A stretch of DNA of 5,628 nt, from contig JACCVA010000257.1 in assembly GCA_013698435.1 (NCBI GenBank), positions 1 through 5,628 on the forward strand. Reading direction: 5' to 3'. Shown here one piece after another: positions 1 to 5,628 of this stretch. The DNA is from Nocardioidaceae bacterium (GTDB taxonomy: Bacteria > Actinomycetota > Actinomycetes > Propionibacteriales > Nocardioidaceae). Under the pieces are notes generated by a model. The model was not told where the DNA came from and did no database searches. It was given only the letters and a program-made list of their open reading frames with translations. A program made the position numbers and the translations under genes. The stretch's first letter is position 1; every line of letters begins with the position of its first letter.

Positions 1-210
1 ATGTACGTGCGGCTCCACGGCGACATCGAGCTCTACACGAGCGGCTACACCGACGCGGCGCTCGACCGGTGGGCGGCGAAGGTGCGCCGCTGGCTCGACG
101 ACGGTCGCGACGTCTTCGTGTACTTCGACAACGACGCCAAGGTGCGGGCGCCGTACGACGCGCAGGGTTTGATGCGCCGGCTCGGTCTGGCGAGCCTGCC
201 GGACGGCTGA
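1..210 (+). CDS. DUF72 family protein (YecE-like), C-terminal fragment
   Basis: Only the last 69 residues are in the window; the gene starts upstream, so the ATG at base 1 is most likely an internal methionine and not the true start. The fragment begins with YVRLHG, continues with a SGYTDAALDRWA helix and a GRDVFVYFDNDA strand, and ends with APYDAQGLMRRL. These are the usual C-terminal blocks of the DUF72 family, whose full members are roughly 240 to 300 residues and have a TIM-barrel-like fold. The biochemical function of the family is not established, so none is assigned. The TGA stop lies 6 bp from the stop of the converging ZIP gene, and no hairpin terminator is visible in that gap, so the two transcripts probably overlap at their 3' ends. 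Confidence 0.85.
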   Translation: MYVRLHGDIELYTSGYTDAALDRWAAKVRRWLDDGRDVFVYFDNDAKVRAPYDAQGLMRRLGLASLPDG

Positions 211-216
211 GCGCGC

Positions 217-906
217 CTAACCGCCGAGGGCGAACGCGACCACGAACCCGAGTGCGGTAGCCAGCCCGGTCCACCAGCCACCTTGCCGGTAGGCCTCCGG
301 CATCAGCGCCACAGCCAGGACCGCGATCGTGGCGCCGCCGGCGAGCGCCTGGACCGTGGCTATGGCTGAAGCCGAGACGGTGTCGGACACGGCGTAGCCC
401 CCGACGGTGACCAGCACGAGGAGTACGGCGGTCGCCGCCCACAGGCTCCATGCGCGCAGATGGCTCAACCGGTGCTGGTCACGCATCTGCGCCGCGCCGC
501 TGATCGCCTCAGGGGTGTTGCCGACGGCGACGGCGACGAGCAGCACGAGGCCCCCGGCTTCCTGCAGCGAGACACCGAGCGCGATATTTTCGGGGACCCC
601 GTCGAGGACGGTGCCGAGCATCAGCGCCCAGCCGAGCGAGGCGGGTCCCAGCCGCTGCTCGATCAAGCGGTCGGCGCCGACATACACCCCCGCCCCGACC
701 AGAAGTGCGCCTCCCGCGACCAGACCGCCGACCTCGTCGAACGCCGGCTGGAACAGCTCCGATGAAACGGCGGCGATCATCGTCCCCGCACCGAACGCCA
801 TCATCGCGGCCAGCACCGGTGTCGGCAGTTGCCAGCGAAGCCCAATGAAGGCGCCGATCACGAGGGGCAGGGCGGTGCCGACGCCGTACAGGGTCGCGGT
901 GAGCAT
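217..906 (-). CDS. ZIP-family metal transporter, divergent ligand motifs
   Basis: This 229-residue protein is almost entirely hydrophobic, with about eight membrane segments (roughly residues 5-24, 29-50, 60-78, 90-113, 118-141, 153-172, 179-201 and 210-229). That matches the eight-helix ZIP fold, which moves zinc, iron or manganese into the cytoplasm. The two signature helices are recognisable: DGVPEN at 102-107 in helix 4 and GNTPEA at 129-134 in helix 5. Both keep the Pro-Glu pair, but the classical first histidine (HNxPEG) is Asp in helix 4 and Gly in helix 5. The large His-rich loop between helices 3 and 4 is absent. Metal specificity, or even metal transport, therefore cannot be stated. 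Start: ATG at 906; a GGGAGG lies about 16 nt upstream and a GGGTGGG closer, so the ribosome-binding site is only fair. It follows the amidase gene by 37 bp on the same strand, so co-transcription is plausible. It converges on the DUF72 gene. Confidence 0.8.
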   Translation of the reverse strand: MLTATLYGVGTALPLVIGAFIGLRWQLPTPVLAAMMAFGAGTMIAAVSSELFQPAFDEVGGLVAGGALLVGAGVYVGADRLIEQRLGPASLGWALMLGTVLDGVPENIALGVSLQEAGGLVLLVAVAVGNTPEAISGAAQMRDQHRLSHLRAWSLWAATAVLLVLVTVGGYAVSDTVSASAIATVQALAGGATIAVLAVALMPEAYRQGGWWTGLATALGFVVAFALGG

Positions 907-943
907 CAGCCCACCCTACGAGCCTCCCGGCGAGCCCGGAGGG

Positions 944-2353
944 TCAGACGAACTGCGGGAAGGTCGGCTCGGGCAACGGGCCCGTGTCGGCATCGCGGGC
1001 GAGCTCATAGCCGTGCGCCACCTCGACGAGCGTCGCCTCGCTGTCAGCCGTGCCCCAGAAGCTGACCGCGACCGGCATCCCGTGCGCCAGCTGCACGGGC
1101 ACCGTCAGCAGCGGGTAGCCGGCCATCGCGGCGGGCTGGGTGCAGCTGCCCCAGTGGTGCTCGTCGTTGACGAGGTCGATCGGCACGGCCGGTGCGTACG
1201 CCGGCGTCACCAGCGCGTCGAGGTCGTGCTCACGCAGCACCGCGTCGATGCCGTCGTCGCGGCCGTGTGCAAGGCACGCCGCCCGTGCCGCGCGGTAGGC
1301 CTCGGACTCCAGCCCCGGTGTCTCCAGGGCCAGCTCGAAGAACGACTGGCCGAAGTACAGCAGCTCGATGTCGGCGTGGCTGCGGTTGAACTCAACGACG
1401 TCGGCGAGCGAGATGGGTCCGCCGGCGGGACGGGTGGAGAGGTAGGCCCGCATGCCGACCTCGATCTCGGCCAGCAGCACGATCAGCTCGTCCTCGAAGC
1501 CGTAGTCGACCATGGAGTCGAGGTCGGTGTTGTCGACGAGCGTGGCACCAGCCCGCGACAGCTGCTGCAGGGCCAGTTCGCCCGCCGCGTCGGCGTGTGG
1601 GCTGTAGCCCCAGAACACCTTGCGGGGCACGCCGATCCGCTTCCCCGCCAGCGCTCCGTCGACGGCGTGCGCTGCGTAGTCGGTCCCGTCGGCGGCCAAC
1701 ACGCTCAGCAGGGCGGCGGCATCGGCAACCGTGGTGGCCATCGGACCGGGTGAGTCCTGGGACGCCGAGATCGGCACGACTCCGGTCGTCGGCACCCGAC
1801 CGACCGTGGGCTTGAACCCGACGCACCCGTTGAACGCGGCGGGGCAGGTGATCGAGCCGTCGGTCTCGGTGCCGACGGCGAACCGCGCCAGCCGAGCCGC
1901 CACCGCAGCACCGCTGCCCGAGCTCGAGCCGCCGGCCGACCGGTTGAGAGCGTAGGGGTTGCGCGTCAGGCCGCCGTACGCGCTCCAGCCCGAGCTGGAG
2001 CCCTCGTCGCGAAGGTTGGCCCACTCGCTGAGGTTGGACTTGCCGACGACAACCATGCCGGCGTCTCGAAGGCGTTGCACGAGTGCGGCGTCGGCCGTCG
2101 GCGGTGTCTCGGCCAGGGCGAGCGATCCCGCCGTGGTGAGCAGGTCGGCGGTGTCGATGTTGTCCTTGACCAGGATCGGCTGGCCGTGCAGCGGCCCTCG
2201 GCGGTGGCCGGCCACCGCCTGCGCGTCGAGAGCGTCGGCGTCATGCACTGCGTCGGGGTTGAGGGTGCACACGGCGTTGACCAGCGGGTCCACCGACTCG
2301 ATGCGGTCGAGCGATGTCTCCAGGAGCTCACGGGCTGACGTCATGCCAGGCAT
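944..2353 (-). CDS. Amidase-signature enzyme, peptide amidase-like
   Basis: A 469-residue member of the amidase signature family, whose members hydrolyse amide bonds with a Ser-cisSer-Lys triad. Counting from the ATG at 2353, the catalytic lysine is Lys63 (ILVKDNID). The glycine/serine loop GGSSSGSG spans 141-148 with the cis-serine at Ser143, and the nucleophile is Ser167 in GTETDGSITCPAA. The 24-residue Ser-Ser spacing equals that of FAAH. GFKPT (179-183) and the downstream PISASQDSPGPM block, together with SEWANLR, resemble peptide amidase (Pam), which deamidates peptide C-termini; this is from memory, and substrate is inferred only. GatA is less likely because no gatB or gatC is nearby. 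No signal peptide is seen, so it is probably cytoplasmic. The start is uncertain: ATG 2353, ATG 2344, or a CTG at 2368 with GGAGGGGG 8 nt upstream. The frame stays open to 2827, but that extension is antisense to rpsT and not credible. The downstream ZIP gene may be co-transcribed. Confidence 0.88.
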   Translation of the reverse strand: MPGMTSARELLETSLDRIESVDPLVNAVCTLNPDAVHDADALDAQAVAGHRRGPLHGQPILVKDNIDTADLLTTAGSLALAETPPTADAALVQRLRDAGMVVVGKSNLSEWANLRDEGSSSGWSAYGGLTRNPYALNRSAGGSSSGSGAAVAARLARFAVGTETDGSITCPAAFNGCVGFKPTVGRVPTTGVVPISASQDSPGPMATTVADAAALLSVLAADGTDYAAHAVDGALAGKRIGVPRKVFWGYSPHADAAGELALQQLSRAGATLVDNTDLDSMVDYGFEDELIVLLAEIEVGMRAYLSTRPAGGPISLADVVEFNRSHADIELLYFGQSFFELALETPGLESEAYRAARAACLAHGRDDGIDAVLREHDLDALVTPAYAPAVPIDLVNDEHHWGSCTQPAAMAGYPLLTVPVQLAHGMPVAVSFWGTADSEATLVEVAHGYELARDADTGPLPEPTFPQFV

Positions 2354-2377
2354 CTTCGCACTGCTCAGCCCCGCTTC

Positions 2378-2446
2378 CCCCTCCGGATTCGTCCGACCGG
2401 GCGCGGAGCGTTTATCGCGCTGTCCCGCCGGACGAATCGGGAGGGG
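2378..2446. repeat. Long imperfect inverted repeat in divergent spacer
   Basis: Two 18-nt arms, 2378-2395 and 2429-2446, are reverse complements at 17 of 18 positions, the exception being G2385 opposite G2439. The 33-nt centre can fold further: CGGG 2398-2401 with CCCG 2424-2427, and AGCG 2407-2410 with CGCT 2418-2421, around a 7-nt loop. The element ends 24 bp before the amidase ATG at 2353 and 114 bp before the rpsT GTG. It lies upstream of the probable rpsT promoter, so it should not be in the rpsT mRNA. On the minus strand one arm carries GGAGGGG and the other CCCCTCC. Possible roles are an operator for a dimeric regulator, a structured leader of the amidase mRNA, or a terminator; no T-tract follows on either strand, which argues against a classical terminator. 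Confidence 0.75.
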
Positions 2447-2454
2447 ATGGGGAT

Positions 2455-2484
2455 TTGGCCGGCCCGCGCGGCCGCTGGTAGCCT
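2455..2484 (+). promoter_or_regulatory. Probable rpsT promoter (-35 TTGGCC, -10 TAGCCT)
   Basis: TTGGCC at 2455-2460 and TAGCCT at 2479-2484 are separated by 18 nt. The TAnnnT form of the -10 box and the loosely conserved -35 are typical of housekeeping sigma factor promoters in actinobacteria. Transcription would begin near 2491, leaving a leader of about 70 nt before the rpsT start. The assignment rests on motif and position only. Confidence 0.5.
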
Positions 2485-2546
2485 GATCCGTCGCGTGTGC
2501 GCCGGACGTACGCCGGATCGCTGCACCTCCCCCGAACTGAGAAACC

Positions 2547-2551
2547 AGAGG
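2547..2551 (+). promoter_or_regulatory. Ribosome-binding site of rpsT
   Basis: AGAGG lies 9 nt before the GTG at 2561. This fixes GTG as the rpsT start: the longer open frame back to 2447 has no family-like sequence, whereas translation from the GTG gives the usual (M)ANIKSQIKR N-terminus of S20. Confidence 0.7.
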
Positions 2552-2560
2552 CTCCACCCC

Positions 2561-2821
2561 GTGGCAAACATCAAGTCGCAGATCAAGCGCATCAAGCAGA
2601 ACGACGCCGCGCACGAGCGCAACAAGGCAGTCAAGTCTGCGCTGAAGACGTCGATCCGACGCTTCCGTGAAGCCGCCGCAGCCGGTGACGCCGAGCAGGC
2701 GCGCGAGCTCGCCAAGACCGCCAACAAGAAGCTCGACAAGGCCGCTTCCGCCGGTGTCATCCACCGCAACCAGGCCGCCAACAAGAAGTCCGCCATCAGC
2801 AAGTCGGCTGCTTCGCTCTAG
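2561..2821 (+). CDS. rpsT: 30S ribosomal protein S20
   Basis: S20 is a primary 16S rRNA-binding protein of the small ribosomal subunit. The 86-residue product is the normal length for the family and starts, with GTG read as Met, as MANIKSQIKRIKQN. It then shows the characteristic RNKAVKSALKTSIRRF block, a central acidic and alanine-rich helix, and ANKKLDKAASAGVIHRNQAANKKSAISK near the C-terminus in shorter pieces, rich in Lys, Arg and Ala as expected for a three-helix rRNA-binding bundle. It is the only complete plus-strand gene in the window and has its own probable promoter and ribosome-binding site. It converges on holA, with a strong hairpin between them. E. coli S20 represses its own translation; the roughly 70-nt leader here could allow this, but nothing proves it. 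Confidence 0.97.
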   Translation: MANIKSQIKRIKQNDAAHERNKAVKSALKTSIRRFREAAAAGDAEQARELAKTANKKLDKAASAGVIHRNQAANKKSAISKSAASL

Positions 2822-2865
2822 GCTCACCTTGGCGTGTGACCACTGCGTCGCAGGCCGCGCCGGGC

Positions 2866-2893
2866 ACGGGCTGACCCCAGCAGGTCAGCCCGT
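2866..2893. terminator. Perfect 11-bp hairpin between rpsT and holA
   Basis: ACGGGCTGACC (2866-2876) and GGTCAGCCCGT (2883-2893) are perfect reverse complements around a 6-nt loop, CCAGCA. It lies 44 nt after the rpsT stop and 29 nt after the holA stop on the other strand, so it can serve both convergent transcripts. No long T-tract follows on either strand; this is common for high-G+C actinobacterial terminators, which often lack the U-tail. Confidence 0.75.
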
Positions 2894-2922
2894 TCTGCAG
2901 GTTGGGGCGGCGCACGCAGGGG

Positions 2923-3915
2923 CTAGTGCAGCGCACGGGCGCGCAGAACCGAGATGACGAGTCGCTCGCAAGCCCAAAGCCTGTCGCCGGCGGCCCCCTT
3001 CACGTCTGCGTCGGCCTGGGCGGCCGCCTGGATCGCCACCGCCAGCCCCGGTGGCGACCAACCTCGCGACTGCTTGGCCAGCGTCTTCAGCTTCCATGGT
3101 GGTACGCCGACCTCCCGTGCCAGGTCGGCCTCTCGCAGCCCCCGGGGCGCTGACGAGTAGCGCGCGAGCCCGCGCAACCCACCGGCGACCGCGCTCGTGA
3201 TCAGAACCGGGTCGACCCTGCTGGCGAACGCCCACCGCAGCTGCTCGAACGCCACGCTGGTCTTGCCGTCGATGGCGGCGTCGGCCACCGCAAAACCCTT
3301 CACCTCGGCGCGACCGGCGAAGTACCGCCGCACCACCTGCTCACTGATCGGCTCGTCGGCGCAGTCGGCCGCCAGCTGGTCGGCAGCCGCTGCGAGCGCG
3401 CGCATGTCCTCGCCGATCGCGTCGACGAGGGCGGTGGCGGCTCGCTCGTCGATCCGCTGCTGGTGCGACCGGAACTCCTCCATCACCCACTGCGGCAGCT
3501 CCCAGCGTTTCGGCGGCGCCGCTTTGACTTCCGACGCTCCTGCCTTCCGCAGTCGGTCGAGCACCGCCTTGCCCTTGACACCGCCGGTGTGATGCAGCAC
3601 CAGCGCGACGTCGTCCGCCGGTGTCTCGACGTACGCCACCAGCGGGTCGACGCCGTCGGCAGGAAGGTCCTCAAGCGCGCGCACGACCACGCACCGCAGC
3701 GAAGCGAACAGTGACGGGCTGGTGATCTCGGCGAAGGCACCCGGTCCGAGCTCGGCTGCTGGCAGCTCGGAGAGGTCAGCGTCGCTGTCGGCCTCGCGCA
3801 CCGACGCTCGGACCGAGGCGATCGTGCGCTCGGCGAGGAACTCGTCGGATCCAGTGATCAGCGTGGTCACGCCGAGGACGTCGGAAACGTTGATCTTCGG
3901 CATCGTGGACAGCAT
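2923..3915 (-). CDS. holA: DNA polymerase III, delta subunit
   Basis: The delta subunit opens the beta sliding clamp as part of the clamp-loader complex that serves the replicative polymerase. The 330-residue product has the expected length. The N-terminal part shows TTLITGSDEFLAERTI (17-32), the degenerate AAA+ start of delta proteins, without a working Walker A loop. The middle holds DVALVLHHTGG and the lid region with GEDMRALAAAADQLA. The C-terminal collar helices include the conserved KGAAGDRLWACERLV near the end. Start choice: ATG 3915 or ATG 3903 (MPKINV); neither has a clear ribosome-binding site, and the longer form is given. It lies 82 bp downstream of comEC on the same strand, a neighbour arrangement common in actinobacteria, and converges on rpsT. 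No promoter is evident in the 82-bp gap, so read-through from comEC is likely. Confidence 0.95.
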   Translation of the reverse strand: MLSTMPKINVSDVLGVTTLITGSDEFLAERTIASVRASVREADSDADLSELPAAELGPGAFAEITSPSLFASLRCVVVRALEDLPADGVDPLVAYVETPADDVALVLHHTGGVKGKAVLDRLRKAGASEVKAAPPKRWELPQWVMEEFRSHQQRIDERAATALVDAIGEDMRALAAAADQLAADCADEPISEQVVRRYFAGRAEVKGFAVADAAIDGKTSVAFEQLRWAFASRVDPVLITSAVAGGLRGLARYSSAPRGLREADLAREVGVPPWKLKTLAKQSRGWSPPGLAVAIQAAAQADADVKGAAGDRLWACERLVISVLRARALH

Positions 3916-3990
3916 GCCACGGCCGGCCGACCTTGCTGACGTGCGTCGGTCGACGGTGACGACAACCCACCGCGAGTGCGTTTTCGCCCC

Positions 3991-4010
3991 GACGTCGTCA
4001 GCGCGACGTC
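3991..4010. other. Small hairpin spanning the comEC stop codon
   Basis: GACGTCG (3991-3997) and CGACGTC (4004-4010) are perfect reverse complements around a 6-nt loop, and the comEC TGA (minus strand, 4000-3998) sits in that loop. No U-tract follows on the comEC strand, where the sequence continues GGGGCGAAAACG, so termination would be weak at best. GACGTC is itself palindromic, so part of the symmetry may be chance. Confidence 0.4.
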
Positions 4011-5628
4011 ACCACCATCAGCTGACCCGCCCGCTCGACCAGGGCGATGTCACCGTCGTGATCAGTGCGGTAGACGAGGGCACCGAGCCGGCGCAGCAGC
4101 CCGAGGGTCTCGGGGGCCGGGTGCCCGTAGTCGTTGTCCGCCCCGACCGAGATGAGGGCGACACCCGCGCCGGTCTCTCCCACGAAGTCAAGGTCCTGGT
4201 TGGCCGAACCGTGGTGGGCCACCTTGAACACGTCCACGCCGAGGTCGCTCGACGCGGCCAGTATGTCGGCCTCCTCCTCGGGCTCTGCGTCGCCGCTCAT
4301 TAGCAGCCGGATGCCCCTTGCTTCCACGAGCATGACGACCGAGGCGTTGTTCGGGGCGGACCCTTCCTGGGTCCCGCCGGTCGGCCCAGCGCTCGGCACC
4401 GTAACCGGGCCGAGCACCCGCCAGCTCAGCTCACCAAGCGTGCGCCGCTCCCCGGTCGCCGCAACCGTCACCGGTACGCCGGCGTCGGCCGCCCACCGCG
4501 CCACCGACACAGCCCGCTCGGGAGGATCGGCCAGGGGGGAGACCTCGATCTCCGCGACGGTGCGGCCGTCCAAGACTCCGGGCAGGCCGTCGACGTGATC
4601 GGCGTGGAAATGGGTCAGCACGACCAGGGCAACCGAGTCGATCCCGAGCCGGTCGAGGCAGCGGTCGACGAGAGCCGGGTCGGGTCCGGCGTCGACGACC
4701 ACCCCGACATCGTGGCCGGCGTTGAGCACGATCGCGTCACCCTGCCCCACGTCACACATCACCACCAGCCAGTCGCGGGGTGGCCAGCCGACCCGTCCGA
4801 CCGGCTGCAGGACTGCCATCACCAAGACGACGGTCGCGGCCAGGCACGACCACCGCCGGGCCAGCAGCGGCGGCAGCAGCATGATGAGCCCGAGACACAG
4901 CACGGTCAGGGTGGCCACACCCCACCCACCGGCCGGCCAGGCCACGCTGGCTCCGGAGAGACCCGCGCCACGATCAGCAACCCAGACGATCCACCAGGCC
5001 GGTGCGCCGGCGGCGTACCCGACCAGGTGGCTGAGTGGGTCGCTCAGCAACGCGACCATCCCGGCCACCAGACCCAGCAGCGTTGTCGGTCCCACAGCAG
5101 GAGCAGCGAGCAGGTTGCTGAAGACTGCCACCAGGCTCACCTGCCCGGAGATCGCCGCGATCGCCGGGGTGCAGGCGAGCTGGGCGGCCAGCGGGACGGC
5201 GACGGCTTCCGCCAGTGCCCGGGGCATCCAGCGAGCCAGGCAGTCGCGCCACCGGGGTGCCAACGCCAAGATGCCCGCGGTCGCGACTGTCGAGAGCAGG
5301 AACCCGATCGAGCGCGACAGCTGCGGGTCGACCAGGACCAGCCCCACGACCGCGACGCACAAGGCTCGAACGCCGCGTCGCCGCCCGGCCGACGAGAGGC
5401 CCGCCAGCGCGACGACGCCCATCGCCGCTGCTCGCAGCACGCTGGGCTGAGGCCGCGCCAGCAGCACGAAGAACACGACTCCGACCACACCGACCGCCAC
5501 GAGCCCGCGGGCACGGACCCCGCACCACCGCGCAACCACCAGCAGGAACCCCAGCATCAGGGTGAGGTTCGCGCCGCTGACCGCGAGCAGATGGGTGAGT
5601 CCTGTTGTCCGGAACTCGGCCACAACTT
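3998..5628 (-). CDS. comEC: ComEC/Rec2 DNA uptake channel, C-terminal part
   Basis: ComEC forms the cytoplasmic-membrane channel that takes up single-stranded DNA in naturally competent bacteria. The gene enters from the right edge: the GTG at 5623 is internal, since the residues around it lead straight into TGLTHLLAVSGANL, the conserved opening of the competence domain. From that GTG there are 541 residues to the stop. Residues about 10-275 form the multi-helix Competence domain. Residues about 284-541 form a metallo-beta-lactamase-like domain with DVGQGDA (291-297), THFHADH (337-343, the HxHxDH metal motif), NNASVV (425-430), SGDAE (443-447), AHHGS (469-473), YGHP (499-502) and a terminal TDHDGDI block. 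The metal ligands are all retained, which suggests an active domain, possibly the nuclease that degrades the non-transported strand. The N-terminal OB-like domain, and probably comEA, lie outside the window. Competence itself cannot be inferred from this gene, because it is widespread in actinobacteria not known to be transformable. Confidence 0.95.
   Translation of the reverse strand, partial: VVAEFRTTGLTHLLAVSGANLTLMLGFLLVVARWCGVRARGLVAVGVVGVVFFVLLARPQPSVLRAAAMGVVALAGLSSAGRRRGVRALCVAVVGLVLVDPQLSRSIGFLLSTVATAGILALAPRWRDCLARWMPRALAEAVAVPLAAQLACTPAIAAISGQVSLVAVFSNLLAAPAVGPTTLLGLVAGMVALLSDPLSHLVGYAAGAPAWWIVWVADRGAGLSGASVAWPAGGWGVATLTVLCLGLIMLLPPLLARRWSCLAATVVLVMAVLQPVGRVGWPPRDWLVVMCDVGQGDAIVLNAGHDVGVVVDAGPDPALVDRCLDRLGIDSVALVVLTHFHADHVDGLPGVLDGRTVAEIEVSPLADPPERAVSVARWAADAGVPVTVAATGERRTLGELSWRVLGPVTVPSAGPTGGTQEGSAPNNASVVMLVEARGIRLLMSGDAEPEEEADILAASSDLGVDVFKVAHHGSANQDLDFVGETGAGVALISVGADNDYGHPAPETLGLLRRLGALVYRTDHDGDIALVERAGQLMVVTSR

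Noticed and set aside
1..210. Complete 69-residue small protein starting at base 1
   Set aside because: The sequence matches the C-terminal blocks of DUF72 proteins, so it is the end of a longer gene cut by the window edge.
923..942. Short hairpin between the amidase stop and the ZIP start (CCTCC with GGAGG)
   Set aside because: The stem is only 5 bp, followed by a C-C mismatch and 2 bp. It overlaps the likely ribosome-binding region of the ZIP gene, so it is not supported as a terminator.
407..1753. 448-codon plus-strand open frame opposite the ZIP and amidase genes
   Set aside because: It spans the antisense of two well-supported genes and their spacer. Its translation is low-complexity, rich in Arg, Ala, Pro and Ser, with no recognisable domain.
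2411..2421. Amidase promoter at GATAAAC (minus strand) in the inverted-repeat loop
   Set aside because: It lacks the final T of a TAnnnT box and a well-spaced -35, so it is too weak to annotate as a feature.
2354..2827. Open-frame extension of the amidase on the minus strand through the spacer and across rpsT
   Set aside because: It runs antisense to the clear rpsT gene, shows no family resemblance, and the amidase domain is complete without it. Long antisense open frames are expected at this base composition.
4722..5450. 242-codon plus-strand open frame opposite comEC
   Set aside because: It is antisense to the conserved ComEC membrane domain, and its Thr/Ala/Arg-rich translation is typical of a shadow frame.

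Overview
The window is G+C-rich DNA, by eye around two thirds G+C or more, with dense codon usage dominated by G/C third positions and many long spurious open frames on the opposite strand. With the gene order comEC–holA converging on rpsT, a GTG-started ribosomal gene and a TAGCCT-type -10 box, this points to a chromosomal segment of an actinobacterium. A Nocardioides/Aeromicrobium-like member of Propionibacteriales is possible, but that is a guess from general resemblance.

Layout from left to right: (1) the 3' end of a plus-strand DUF72 (YecE-like) gene; (2) a minus-strand ZIP-family membrane transporter that converges on it with a 6-bp gap; (3) a minus-strand amidase-signature enzyme resembling peptide amidase, 37 bp upstream of the ZIP gene and possibly co-transcribed with it; (4) a divergent intergenic region of about 207 bp holding a long imperfect inverted repeat and a probable rpsT promoter; (5) rpsT (ribosomal protein S20) on the plus strand; (6) a strong perfect hairpin, probably a terminator shared by the convergent rpsT and holA; (7) holA (DNA polymerase III delta subunit) on the minus strand; (8) an 82-bp gap with a small hairpin around the comEC stop codon; (9) the C-terminal 541 or so residues of ComEC/Rec2, running off the right edge.

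Functionally, comEC (DNA uptake channel), holA (sliding-clamp loading) and rpsT (small ribosomal subunit) are core genes often found together in actinobacteria. They are neighbours rather than one pathway. The amidase, ZIP transporter and DUF72 genes look like ordinary flanking genes. I see no mobile element, CRISPR array, tRNA or rRNA gene, and no clear new multi-gene system. The most notable non-coding signal is the 17/18-matched inverted repeat upstream of the amidase. If transcribed on the minus strand, it would pair a GGAGGGG ribosome-binding-like sequence with a CCCCTCC sequence.
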